Positions 11,769 to 22,686 of a DNA stretch of 64,000 nt are shown here, one piece after another. Origin of the DNA: Bactericera cockerelli (taxonomy: Eukaryota > Arthropoda > Insecta > Hemiptera > Triozidae); NCBI GenBank assembly GCA_024516035.1, contig CM044964.1, positions 14,021,597 to 14,085,596 on the forward strand, read 5' to 3'. The notes beneath the pieces were generated by a model that saw nothing but the letters and a program-made list of their open reading frames with translations, was not told the origin of the DNA and did no database searches. Made by a program: the position numbers and the translations under genes. How positions within the stretch are numbered: position 1 is the stretch's first letter; every line of letters begins with the position of its first letter.

Positions 11769-12623
11769 TGTTATAACAATTATTATCAACCGCTAAAAAA
11801 ACTACCCAGCTCTGCTAGTTGAAACTCAGCCAAGTTTGGGAGAGCTAAGTTTGCCAGCAAAAGGGTTCTGCTTCTCCACAAAAAAATCATGATAAAATAC
11901 ATTTTATTAAGATAACACATAGAAATCATATACGACTATGTATACAGTAGCAGTAAGTATGTAAGAATTATTATTTTTTGCTGAAACGAGAGCCTCTTTA
12001 CAAGATTTCTGGGCAGCTCAGCATTATAAGACCCGACTTCTAAAATGAAATACATGCGATTATTATTAGGATAATGCAGACCAAACCGTCTATTGATTTC
12101 AAGTGATAACTAGGTTAGATATTTAAATAAATAAATATAAATTTCTAGGCCTTGTAAATATTTACTGTCAGAAATTATTGTTTGGGAAATTTCCTTCAAA
12201 ATCAAACAGTTTCCTTGCAAGCCTAATACTGAGCTATCTACAGTGGGCGTCAGTTCTATCGCTTTCGACATAGAACAACTTTGGCAACCGCTTGTTTACG
12301 AGATATTGATTTTCTGATAACCTTCTGAGACGGTTACATTTTTATCTTCGTCAAATTAGATTAGCTCAGGGTGCATTGTGTATGAGTTTGGGGGAGGCAG
12401 GTTCACAGAGGAGTGGTAACCTGGCAAACTTTCTAACTATACAATTATACATACTGATGTATGTTTGTTCACATTGAGTGTAACTTTAATACTTATAGCT
12501 ATATAGCTTTTCTACTTCCGAGAAGATATTTTCTATCTTTTTTTTTGGATTTATACTTTTGTGTTTGTAGTTTACCTATATTTTTCTACCATACAATGGA
12601 CGATGTAATCGCCTATTTCTGTG
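11769..12623. other. AT-rich intergenic DNA, nothing recognised
   Basis: No repeat family or gene is recognised. It ends at the target-site duplication of the hAT-type element. Confidence 0.4.
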
Positions 12624-13347
12624 ATTATTTCCAAGGGCGTAGGCAGCGTGGAGCAGGTAGGGGCAGGTGCTCCTACCTAAAAATGCTTATTGAGTTTGCA
12701 ATTTGTGAAGGGGCTCCAAAAGATATCGAAAAAAAAACCCATTAAAATATAAGGAAAGTAAAAAAAAAGAAAAAAAAAAAGATATTAAAATCGCAACTAT
12801 ACCTACCATACCAAACGAAAGGGACCAAGAGAGAACAAAAAACCATTCAATTCAATAATTCAAGTTGGTTTTGTTCTATCCCGCTAGAGCGCAGAAAATG
12901 CCAGATGGTATTTTCATAATTTCCCCAAACCTACCCCAGTACCCCCCACCCCCACATTAAAAAAACCTTGGTAGGAAAGAACCTACCCCCCTAAAACCTA
13001 GTGCTGAAAACGGCTACTTTATAGCACCGCAAGCGAACTTTTAACATAATATTGAGAAGTAAGTTAATTACGGAGAAAAGAGATAAAAAAAGAGCTTTTT
13101 TACATTGCCGCAGTCCGCAGGCGACCTTTTAACATATTTAACACTATAAAATGGAGGAAAGAGGTAAGAAAAGGGCTACTTTAAAGTGCCGCAGGCGAGA
13201 TTTTTACTATTTTAGAAGTAGAAATAGTAGCATGTAGAATAATAATAATGAAAGGTTATGAAAATATGAAAGATTAACATTACAGCGCCGCAGGGCCCGC
13301 AGGCGAAGTTTTGATAAATTAAGCAGTAGAATATGGAGAAAAGATAA

Positions 13348-13807
13348 CCACAAAAAACTACCGTTAAAAAAAGGCCCAAGTTCCAGAACTCCTATCCAAA
13401 AAAGTTTCGCCAATGAATGCAGTGATATCTTGATTGCGGCCAAGTTATCTTGGTACTAAATTATTTATTTTATTAAAACCCGTTTTCTGAGTTCCTCATT
13501 TTGTATGTTTTTAAATGCCAACTATCCTCTAACTTGGCCAGTGTCGCTCCTTGTGATGGTTATATTGTTATTCTGTACCTATACGTCATATAGTCGTAAT
13601 ATTCCATACAACCGATGGCATAAAACTGGCCAAAATAGAGGATAGTTTGCAGTTAAAAACAAAAACAGGAACTCAGAAAACGGGTTTTAAATAATTTAGT
13701 ACCAAGATAACTTGGCCGCAAACAAGATATCACTGCATTCATTGGCGAAACCTTTTTGGATAGGAGTTCTGGAACTTGGCCCTTTTTTTAACGGTAGTTT
13801 TTTGTGG
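13348..13807. repeat. Large inverted repeat (foldback) inside the hAT element
   Basis: Arms of about 199 bp (13348-13546) and 183 bp (13625-13807) are reverse complements with small gaps, separated by about 78 bp. Outer arm sequence is CCACAAAAAACTACCGTT. The near-identical peptides predicted from the minus strand on the left and the plus strand on the right are a consequence of this symmetry, not two genes. Confidence 0.92.
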
Positions 13808-13884
13808 GATATCATTACTTTTTGTAAATGGTTCGTTTCACAGCACGTTTCACTACTTTTTTTAGGATTCTTCACTTTAATATG

Positions 13885-14211
13885 CTCCCTAAAACGACAC
13901 CGTTAAACAGCAGAAATAGTGCGAAAGTGCCGGTTTTCAGATTTTTCCCTGTATTTTTACAGTAAACCCTAGCACCATGCAAAATTTCAGCTTTGTAGGT
14001 AGTAGGGAAGTATCTCATAATTTATATACCATAATCGAGTATATTTCCTCCCTAAAATAACACCGTTTAACAGCATGATAAGTGCGAAAGTTCCAGTTTT
14101 CAGATTTTTCCCTGTATTTCTACAATAAACCCTACCATCATGCAAAATTTCAGCTTTCTAGGTAGTCGGGAAGTGCCTCATAATTTTGATAATCTGTCAG
14201 TCAGTTAGTAT
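13885..14211 (+). repeat. 163-bp direct repeat, two copies
   Basis: The units begin CTCCCTAAAA at 13885 and 14048 and share CAGATTTTTCCCTGTATTT and ATGCAAAATTTCAGCTTT. They are diverged by scattered substitutions and lie wholly inside the hAT-type element. Confidence 0.85.
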
Positions 14212-14904
14212 CAAAATCGCAAATTTCAAAATTACATTCCTCTGGATGTTTTTTGCATAGAGTCTTTAAATTTTCAATGTCTTTTTAATGATATTAGGAC
14301 AATCTCTGTTTCATATCTCTATGATCAGTTGAACCGAAGATATGAGGGTGTGAAAAACCGGGTGAATCGGTTCGTGTAAAGATACACTGCCGTGCTTGCT
14401 GGAACTTGGCCTGGCGCACTGTCGTGCGCTCAGATAAAAAAAAAATGGTTGGGTAAGGCTGCCCTAGGTTACAAGTCCCATCTGTTCCTCTGAAGAATAT
14501 CCCCAAAATACGGCTTTAAATCTTTTTCCCCAATTTGGGAAAAAACTCAATCTGGCAACCACAAAAAACGTAAGTAGTTATAAAATATCAGGTATACCTT
14601 CTTCATACTAAACTTTTTTTTTCGGAGTTGCTGGACGCCCCCCCCCTGCTCCGGCCGGAAACTGCCCCTACCTAACGCAAATGCTGCCTACGCCCTTGAT
14701 TATTTCTCTCCTGAATTGAAGTGTTTTCTGAAATATGACAGTTTTGTTCAATGTTTATTGTAGTTTTCTGCTTTCTTGGCGCTTTTTGTTAGGCCTCTTG
14801 ACGACACCCAGAGTTGTTAAAGATAAGTTAGTGAAAATAATAATAATATTTTTTTGTAATATTATTTTACAATTGGTAAGTTAGGGATAATAATAGAGGG
14901 TTAG

Positions 14905-15005
14905 CAGTAGCGGCGGACTCGTGACCTGGAGGTCGCTGGTTCGAGTTCCATAAACGAAAAATATTTAATAGAGCGATTTTGAGTAACCTTGATTAACACA
15001 CATAT
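14905..15005 (+). mobile_element. tRNA-SINE family D, decayed copy
   Basis: Has the D head GGACTCGTGACCTGGAGGTC and the B box GGTTCGAGTTCC. The body is reduced to AGAGCGATTTTGAGTAA. Confidence 0.65.
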
Positions 15006-15369
15006 TGTGGTATATCACTCGCGAAAAAAAATCCATTACCGATCTACAGTATACACAATCATTATACCTACATGATCTTTTTAGCAACATAGTAAAGTTA
15101 TTTAAAAAAATAAAAATAATAAAATAAAACAATATTCCCCAAGGCATAAAGATGATTAAAAATATATATAAAAGAATGAAAAATTGAACTTGGAATTTGT
15201 TCAAAAACTTAGAGAGCTCCTTCTTCCTCGAACTTGAAAAAGTTTCCAACCTATCGAGATTAATGTGCTTCACAGAAACCACAGGACGGTATCTTGGGAT
15301 TTCGGGAATATGGATAGCCTGGGAATCTCCGGGAACGTTCTAAATCCTACCATGTGCGGTCTTATAGTC

Positions 15370-15510
15370 AGCCGACCTCAGTAGCTGAATCAAAATGGCG
15401 GGCGGACTCGTAACCTGAAGATCGGATATGCGAGCCCAAAGTATAAGGCAAAAATTTAGTAAAGCGAGTTTGAATGATTGTGACATTAATGATGTTGATG
15501 AACATACATT
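15370..15510 (+). mobile_element. tRNA-SINE family D copy
   Basis: Begins GCCGACCTCAGTAGCTGAAT with the GGACTCGTAACCTG anticodon region, then TTTAGTAAAGCGAGTTTGA. The B box has decayed (TATGCGAGCCC), so polymerase III promoter function is unlikely. Confidence 0.75.
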
Positions 15511-16500
15511 AATATTTGATAAGTTTTCAATGATGACTAATCAAGCGAATCGGTCGTTTCACGGGATAACGCCCCCCAGAAACTATTCAGTACTTATAGC
15601 ACGGTTATTGAAATAACAGAACTAATATTCCGAGGAGCATCAGAGATATTAACTGGATCTCTCCTGAAAAAAGATTTAACTGGATTAAGCAGATTGATAT
15701 ACATATGTATCTATAGATATATCTTAACCAGAGACAGACCTTTTACATTGAAAAGAAAACGATTGTAAAATGTGCTTTATTTATACTGTCAAATTAGGGC
15801 TTAATGTATGTTTACTTTAAGGGACATAGCTCATGCCAGCAGTGAATAGAGAGGAAGGGGAATGAAGGAAAAGGAGAGGTAGGGAAGAAGAGGGGGAGAT
15901 CAATTAATACCTAGTTAGCTACTCGTACTAGTCCCAAGAAGGCAACAATGGCAACAGGAAATGAAATGGTAGGTAGAGATTTAAATACAGGAATATGGTA
16001 GATAGAGCTACCCTACATGCCTTACAACCTATACAATATAACCTCTGATACATGGTAGGAAAACATTGTTATTATCTTATTATCATCATCGTTATCATCA
16101 TCATCATTATTATTAATACAATTATTATTCTTTATAATTTGAAGGGTAGGAAGATAAACTTAGGGGGACACATAGAAAACATAGTGCATGAAGGAAAACT
16201 AAGGCAAGCTAGGGTGGGGAAGCATAGTAAGAGGAGGTAAGCTTAGGGGGCGCGGGGCAAAGTGGTACATGGAAATCTTAGGGGAGTCAGAAAACAAAGG
16301 GCATGAAAGTAAACTTAGGGTATAGTGGGGGGACATACTGTTAGACTGGAAACATAGGGAAACAAGGAAAACTTAGGGGCGATGCGATGGTGATGAAACA
16401 TAATTATTCTAACTTGGAAAAAATCAAATGGGGTTGTATTAGATTATTAAATCATCTTTTATTTTAAATTAGTGCCAGATTTTGTTTGGAATCATCTATG
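15511..16500. other. Intergenic DNA with purine-rich irregular repeats
   Basis: From 16140 to 16380 loosely spaced AAACTTAGGGG-like motifs recur in a G/A-rich strand; the period is irregular. No gene is recognised. Confidence 0.4.
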
Positions 16501-16507
16501 AGAAGCA

Positions 16508-16800
16508 CTTTGAGTTTTTGGAACACGCTGTAATAATAGCAAGGGTGTTTTCCAGAAGTCGGGTGGCCGAAAAGCAGAAGGGACCGCCACATTGCGTGTT
16601 AGTGGCACATCATGGGTACGTACTACCTACTGTCTGTTCCATTATCTGAGAAGTAGTTCTGGATTATGAAACACCCTATGATAATAGTAAGGGTGGTTGC
16701 CATGAGTAGGGTGGATGAAAAGTTGGGGACTGCCACATCGCGTGTCAGCAGCACATAATACCTACTTACTGTTCTATTTCTGAAGAGTGGTTCCGACAGA
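16508..16800 (+). repeat. About 148-bp direct duplication
   Basis: GAACACGCTGTAATAATAGC at 16521 and GAAACACCCTATGATAATAG near 16669 start two similar units. Both continue with AAGGGTG, a GTCGGGTGG/GTAGGGTGG box, GCCACATTGCGTGT or GCCACATCGCGTGT, and TACCTACTGTCTG or TACTTACTGTTC. Confidence 0.75.
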
Positions 16801-17130
16801 CAATGTTTATGTTATTTTCGTGTTCGTCCAACTTTCTTTTACACTTTTCACTTTCATTGTACAAGAAGCAACTCAAGTTGAAATGTTAAATGAAGTTAAA
16901 AACTCTGTTTCTGTTCTATTTTTGGGCTCTACCTAAATGTATAAACACCAAATCTGACAGACTGATGGATGTACATAGTAAGTATACAACATTATATAAT
17001 AACAATAATATCGCGTTCTTGATCTAATAAGTCCCAATATTCCAGCTAATAAGTTTCACTGTATCAGCAGTAGGCCCGAGACGTATTATTACATCAAAAT
17101 CCCAAGTTTGAAGATAACTTGTTTTGTCCC

Positions 17131-17200
17131 GTCTGGGTTTCGAACCTCTCGATTACCAGTCCAACATCGAAACTTTGACCACTAAGCTACCGGGACGGGA
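17131..17200 (-). mobile_element. tRNA-like SINE head
   Basis: On the minus strand it reads CCCGGTAGCTTAGTGGTCAA (A box), then GGACTGGTAAT and the B box GGTTCGAAACC, with CCCGTC and GACGGGA at the ends able to form an acceptor-like stem. It matches the head at 36313-36395. It looks like a SINE head rather than a functional tRNA gene because the internal arms are mismatched. Confidence 0.6.
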
Positions 17201-18022
17201 ATGAAGGGGAACGTAATTTTTAATAAACACTCATTTATACAGCATGATTGTCAGAAAGAGACCCAACATTCTATTTTTCTTTCATTTTAAGATGAGTATT
17301 CTCAGCCTTTTTAATAAGTATCCATGAAACAGAAGCTACTGTAGACGCTCGTGTGAAAACATCATATTCTTGCTTGTGGTAGTAATCATCATCATTATGT
17401 AGATTGTAGATCCATCATTTTCGGTACACTATTTCAGAGAACAAAAGATTTTTTTGTAATTTTTTTTTATAGCATTTGTCTCTTTCTTTGTTTAGGGCGT
17501 TCTTTACACTTTGGCCGAGGTGTTGATTTATTTTCGCTTATGCTGTTGATCAGCTCAGACTTTTGCTTTCCTATTCTTCTCATTATTTCAACATTGGTCA
17601 CTTTGTCCATCCAAGACACCCTTAGACAAAGTAATAATTAGGTATAGTTATTAATTTTTTTAAAAAAGTCCTTAAAGGTCATTACAAAAATCTGAAGGTT
17701 TGAACATTCTAAAGCGAAGAACTTTTTTTAATAGTGGGGTGACACTTAACTCACCGAAGTACATAATTATCTCACTACTTCAATTTCCTCTTCTCTTCTT
17801 TTTTTCATATTCTTCTCTGTATTCTTGCTTTTACATCTTTCTCCCGCTTACTTTCCGACAGAAATTTTCCGTCATAGTTAAGCAGACACGAAAAGGTAAT
17901 AATTATTACTGACCCGATAGTAAATTGACCATCACTTATTTTTACCTACATATTATATGGTGTAGAAAGCATTGTAATGTCACTTTTTCCGAATTTGACC
18001 TGATACAATTTTTGGTTGAATG

Positions 18023-18047
18023 ATGCACTGCCGATTCGGCAGTGCAT
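18023..18047. repeat. Perfect 25-nt palindrome
   Basis: Arms ATGCACTGCCGA and TCGGCAGTGCAT flank a single T. It is isolated in AT-rich DNA 100 bp upstream of the GT array. Confidence 0.9.
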
Positions 18048-18144
18048 AACTGCATAATCTGGCTTAAAGGACTGTGGCTTACGATTATCTTTGTTTTATC
18101 CTGTTTTGTAATTGGGCTCTTAGACTCTCTTTATTCCAAATAAT

Positions 18145-18146
<2 letters not shown>

Positions 18147-18190
<44 letters not shown>

Positions 18191-18393
18191 TGATGTGTGT
18201 GTGTGTATGTGTGTGGTTTGTGTGTGGTGTGTTGTGTTGTGTTGTGTTGTGTTGTGTTGTGTTGTGTTGTGTTGTGTTGTGTGTGGTTGTGTGTGTGTGT
18301 GTGTGGGTGGGTGTGTGTGGGTGAGTGGGTGTGGGTGTGTGTGTGTGGATGGGTGTGTGTATATGTGTGGTGTGTGTGATGTGTGTGGGTGTG

Positions 18394-18433
<40 letters not shown>

Positions 18434-18530
18434 GTATATGGGTGTTTGTGTGGATGTGGATGTGTGTGTGTGTGTGGATGGGTGTGTGAGGTGTGTGTAT
18501 GTGGTGTGTGGGTGTGGTGTGTGTGATGGC
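18147..18530 (+). repeat. GT-rich array with (GTGTT)n core
   Basis: (GT)n, then tandem GTGTT pentamers near 18230-18285, then GTGGGTGTGT-type variants. Cys/Val-rich and His/Thr-rich open frames on the two strands are repeat translations. Confidence 0.95.
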
Positions 18531-18556
18531 TTGGCGAAGCGGGTGCAGCCCGCTAG
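18500..18556 (+). mobile_element. Helitron-type 3' terminus
   Basis: The hairpin-forming AGCGGGTGCAGCCCGC is followed immediately by CTAG (18553-18556) and then a T in the flank. This is the same terminal layout as the Helitron dimer at 52088-52559 on the minus strand. The 5' end is obscured by the GT array; a candidate is TCTCTTTATT at 18126, but the base before it is C rather than the expected A. Confidence 0.6.
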
Positions 18557-18799
18557 TTAAATATAAATATAAGTACATAAGTACTTATGTACTTACATTT
18601 TTATTAAATTCTATTTTTTTAATTTAATATTAGCAGAATCAGGGGGGGGGGCAGAAGGACTCGTCCTATTATTGCTTCTCAAATCTTAACTAAATAATTA
18701 AGAGGATCCCCTTTTCTCCCTTTCAGAACTTGGTAGCTTTTCAATTTTCCATGCTGTAAAACAGATGAAAGTTTTTGAAGTGTAATAAGTTATTCATTT

Positions 18800-19066
18800 A
18801 ATTCTCCTTCTTCTTCATTATCTCTATTTCTCTCTCTCGCTCTCTTCCTCGCACTTCCTCTTTCTTCCTCTCTCTCTTCCTCTCTCTCTTTCTCTTTCTC
18901 TCCCCCCCTCTCTCTTTCCCTATCTATCTCTCTCTTTCTCTCTCTCTCTTCCTCTCACTTCCTCCTCTCTTCCTCTCTCTCTCTTCTTCTCTCTCTTACT
19001 CTCTCTCTCTCCCTATCTATCTCTCTCTTTCCCCCTCTCTCTCTCTCTTTCTCTCCCTCTTTCTTG

Positions 19067-19109
<43 letters not shown>

Positions 19110-19125
19110 CTTTTCTAACTCTCCC
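18800..19125 (+). repeat. CT-rich microsatellite block
   Basis: (TC)n and TCTTCCTC variants with a pure run near 19075-19100. Confidence 0.9.
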
Positions 19126-19256
19126 TTTCTTCAATTCAATTCTGCCTCAGCTATAGTATCTCAGCATTTGAATCTCCAAATTTAATCATTTTTCTATATC
19201 CGTATTCCTTAACGTAATCCAATCATAGATCGTTATACACACAAATAGCTAGGTAC

Positions 19257-19318
19257 TCATTTTTCCTCACGAGGTATGAGTGGACCTCGGACACCCACGT
19301 ACAGAGCAGAAATATTCT
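19257..19318 (-). mobile_element. Family C SINE fragment
   Basis: Minus strand matches the C body: TCCTCACGAGGTATGAGTGG as read on the plus strand corresponds to CCACTCATACCTCGTGAGGA at 57709. Confidence 0.7.
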
Positions 19319-19397
19319 ACAATGCTGGATGGTTAAGGATCAACTTGTGAATAAGGATTTTGGGGGAATTGGATGAAATTGAAGAGGTTAAGGATCA

Positions 19398-19537
19398 AAA
19401 TATAAATGAGGATTAAAGTTAAGATAAGCCTGACAGGCCCTCAAATCAGAGTGTGAAACAATCACAGCGCACTTTAGTCCGAGTTGAGGGCCAGTCTGGC
19501 TTACCTAAACTTGAATCCTGATTTATAATTCAGCCCT
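19398..19537. mobile_element. Short foldback MITE, family I
   Basis: The right end ATCCTGATTTATAATTCAGCCC and the interior CAATCACAGCGCACTTTAGT match the copy at 47399-47520. The left inverted end is degraded. Confidence 0.6.
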
Positions 19538-19756
19538 AAGTGTGTTATTCTGATAGTTGAAGTTGCGATCCTGTCCAATGGAACTGTCCGATACAAATGA
19601 GTGTGCATCTGTGCACTGAGAACAAATAGAAAAATTGCTACGGCTTCCTAAGTGTGAAGAAAAAGAACACCTGGAATTTTTTTGATATATCTCTTCTTTC
19701 TCACCCTCCGCCCTTCGGACAACTGGGGACACTACTCGGAAATCATTACAAAAAGG

Positions 19757-19969
19757 TAATAATAATAACACTATTTAGTGCAACGTAACCACTAAGCGAG
19801 GTTAATGCTCAAAGCATTTTCTACGACCTAACTCTCAGAATCTTATTATTATATGGTCACAAACTCAAATGAATGAGGAAAAATTCATGCACTGGGATCC
19901 CGAACCAACGGATCCCTACGCTACCTGGATTACCAGACTAGCGCGTTAACCACTTGACTACCAGTGTAC
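19757..19969 (-). mobile_element. tRNA-SINE family B, near full length
   Basis: On the minus strand: the head with GTCAAGTGGTTAACGCGC, then CCAGGTAGCGTAGGGATCCG and a B-box region (GTTCGGGATCCC, altered), then the body AATGCTTTGAGCATTAACCT and a (TTA)n tail. It is among the better-preserved B copies. Confidence 0.88.
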
Positions 19970-20489
19970 ATAACAAAGGTCACCGTAGTGAAACACTCCT
20001 AAAAGGCATTTTGATAATAAGGATGTTAAAATTGGGGTGAAGGAAACTTTAACCAATTTATGTCGAGGGTAATAATAATAAGGTCATATAAAACAGAAGG
20101 CAGAAAAACAAAAATATCTGGAGGGCTGAATCAAAAGCACAAATGGAACATTTTTGGCCCGAGTTCAAAAATTTCGAGAGCCTAACGTAGATTTAAAAAG
20201 GGACATAACATTTTACTTAGGCTTTAACATATAAATATTATTCTATACAAGATAAAAAGGGGAAAAGTTTTCATTGTGACCATCAGAGAAAATAATAATT
20301 ATGTTTGATAGTAATGTAAAAATTGTTGAATTAATTACCTATTCAAAATTCAATGTAGGTATACTTTAGTCGGGTTAACATGCATACACGGATTATTATT
20401 ATAGACTGGTTGGAGTTCCACAAGAGAAGCACCAATTATGACATCCTGATGAAAGTCCTGATTTGAAGTACTCAGGAAGAGAGTTTTAC

Positions 20490-20665
20490 CTGGGAATCGT
20501 ACCAGTTACCCACATTAACTTCACTCAGCCTGGGTAGGACCGGAAATGCCTCACGTGTTTGGATGGAACAGAATTTTCGTCGCAAAGTCTGCTCCAACCG
20601 GGAGTCGAACTCGGGATCTCTGTACTACGGGTAGTTGTCATAACCATTACGCCAGGGGAGCTGGC
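20490..20665 (-). mobile_element. 5S-SINE tail fragment and tRNA-like head
   Basis: CACATTAACTTCACTCAGCC resembles the tail of the 5S SINE on the minus strand. It is followed by a tRNA-like head (B box GAGTTCGACTCCC, A-box side GGCGTAATGGTTATGAC). The fusion looks like one insertion beside another; ends are approximate. Confidence 0.45.
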
Positions 20666-21234
20666 AAAACATTTCGAAAGTGTAAAAAAAACATAACCTA
20701 TTAAAAAAATATTTATATGGTAGGTACCCAAGTAAACAAGAAGCCATAAGCTCAAATATCAATACTAAGCCATGGAACTTACTTTAGAGAATCTAATCTA
20801 AGGATATGTCCTCATCCTCAGGACTTTTCCAGAAGTATGAGTAGTTATAGTTAGGTTTTAGTTAAAAAGTTCTCATATTTGTATATCAATTCGTGATATC
20901 ACAACCATTGATATAGTGATGTTTATTATTGATATTTATTAATCTATGTTGTGCTTTCTTTAAAATTATTAAAATATGTGTTCAAATGTTCACCAGTAAA
21001 AAGACCAGAGCGTGTTGAATATCTCTTGAATGTCTGTAAAAAGAGGGTTAAATGTCTCAACAAATTGTGAACAGCAGGGTTCAATATTATTTTTCTTTTT
21101 AATTATAAAAAAAAAAAAAAAATGAAGCGACGAAGGAAGAAAAATATTGTGCGGATAATTGGAATTGATTAGCATTTCATTAAACTGGTTGAAAGCAAAG
21201 AGTTTTCACTCAATGGACGAATGATTTAGATGGG

Positions 21235-21740
21235 TGGAAGGAGGAAATTACTTTTAATGAGAGAAGGGAAAAGAGAGAAGAAAGGAGGGAGAGTTTGAGG
21301 TAAAAAGAGAGGTAGAAAGATATATATGAAAGATAGTGACAAAGAGAAAGAGAGAGAAATAGGAAAAATTGAAAATAGAAGGGGAAACTTATAATGGGTG
21401 AGATGAAAGAGGAGCAGGACATAGAGATAAGAAAAAAGAAGAAGAGGAGAGAGACAAGAACTGACAGAAAGGTAAGAGAGAAGAAAAAAGGAATTGAAAG
21501 AAAGAAAAATGGTGTTAAGAGACAGTAAGAGAGGGAGAGGTAGAAAGAGAGAGAGAGAGGGAGGGAGAAGAGAGAGAGAGAGAGAGAGAGGGAGAAGAGA
21601 GAGAGAGGGAGAAGAGAGAGAGAGAGGGAGAAGAGTGAGGGAGGGAGAGAGAGAGAGAGAGAGAGAAAGAGGACACAAATAAAGTAGTGTCACAAAAATT
21701 GAAAATTAATGAGGTGAATAAATTCCTGATTTATTCAAGG

Positions 21741-21771
<31 letters not shown>

Positions 21772-21810
21772 CGAGGGAGAGAGAGAGAGCCAGAGAAAGA
21801 GAGAAGGACA
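21235..21810 (+). repeat. GA-rich block
   Basis: Purine-rich imperfect GAGAGA/GGGAGAAGAGAG repeats in two sub-blocks separated by about 60 bp of AT-rich DNA near 21680. Arg/Glu-rich and Ser/Leu-rich frames are artefacts. Confidence 0.85.
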
Positions 21811-22136
21811 GGGAAAAAATAATTGGATCACGTGTTTTATATAAAAGAATATTAAATAAATTAAATTGAAAACCAAGAAGGTCAGATTTTCTACATACTT
21901 TCTGTATAGTTTTACATTGCTAGCAGTATTTTATATAAAAAAAAAAAAAATACATAAAAGCTGTTTTTTACAATCTTGGAACAGGTACCATAAAAATAGT
22001 AATGTCTCATCAAGTTTTAAATATTTTTCATGAAACTAAATGGTTTTTTATGAACGCCCAGTTTTATTTGGATATGCAATGTGCAGTTTTTTACACTATT
22101 AAAGTACCTATAAAAAAAAAAACATTTATTTCCGAC

Positions 22137-22550
22137 CTTAGTAGCTCGGTAAGTATTTAGCCAAGGCAGTGGAATCTTAACACGTTCGTTACCGAACGGC
22201 CATATGTGGATGTTTTTGTGTTTTTCTTTGGGACCGAAAACACACATGTGGCTGTTATCAAAATTTTAACGAGGGACCGGACATCCATCTATGGCCTTTT
22301 GGAGGTAGGTTGTTAGTATTAGAACAGATATAGAATCGATTCTTGTACAAATACGATGCCAAATATGCAAAAAAAAAAACCTGGGGACCAACATTTGGTC
22401 CCCAGGATGCAACAGCAACTTTACCGCCTGGTCCCTACGTAAAACTTGAAAAAATTGGCATGGTAACGAACGTGTTAACCAGGAGGTCGGAAGTTCGAAT
22501 CACAAGCAATAAATACGCAGTTTTAGATCATTCAACCACTGTCTCTTAGC
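22137..22550 (+). mobile_element. tRNA-SINE family D split by a MITE
   Basis: The left part GACCTTAGTAGCTCGGTAAG (from 22137) runs to the target TTAA at 22177-22180; the right part resumes CCAGGAGGTCGGAAGTTCGA after 22478. Deleting the insert and one TTAA restores the D order (anticodon region, AGGAGGTC, B box). The SINE is therefore older than the MITE. Confidence 0.85.
22181..22474. mobile_element. piggyBac-type MITE, 294 bp
   Basis: A perfect 13-bp terminal inverted repeat (CACGTTCGTTACC on the left, its complement GGTAACGAACGTG on the right) flanked on both sides by TTAA (22177-22180, 22475-22478). A TTAA duplication is diagnostic of piggyBac-type transposition. The interior has a perfect hairpin at 22380-22406 (CCTGGGGACCAA, loop CAT, complement) and a palindrome CGTTCGTTACCGAACG at the left end. 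No transposase is encoded, so it needs one in trans. Confidence 0.88.
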
Positions 22551-22686
22551 CGAAAAAAAGAAACTGGAGAAAGACATGATCTACCAGTTCGGCATACCAT
22601 ACCTCATCATTTTGCCTAACGAATACATCCTCGATTTTTTTGTATAGAATATACCTTGTTTATACTGCCGAAGTAATAATGGTTCC

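Larger units (their letters stand above)
12632..14698. mobile_element. Non-autonomous hAT-type DNA transposon
   Basis: The terminal inverted repeats are a perfect 16 bp (CAAGGGCGTAGGCAGC at the left, its complement at 14683-14698), with further imperfect pairing including TAGGGGCAG. Both ends are flanked by the 8-bp duplication ATTATTTC (12624-12631 and 14699-14706). Eight-base duplications and a C-A-purine-rich GGCGTAG terminus are characteristic of the hAT superfamily. No transposase frame is present in about 2.07 kb. The interior holds CCGCAGGCGA-containing imperfect repeats (13020-13320), a foldback core (13348-13807) and a 163-bp direct repeat (13885-14211). Confidence 0.88.

Noticed and set aside
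13207..13906. Two near-identical small peptides on opposite strands
   Set aside because: They are the two arms of the foldback inside the hAT-type element.
18126..18556. Complete 431-bp Helitron spanning the GT array
   Set aside because: The 3' end is convincing, but the proposed 5' TC at 18126 is preceded by C rather than A, so only the terminus is annotated.
18120..18578. Long open frames on both strands rich in Cys/Val or His/Thr
   Set aside because: Translations of GT/CA microsatellites; no codon or domain signal. The same holds at 7158-7676 and 60409-60715.
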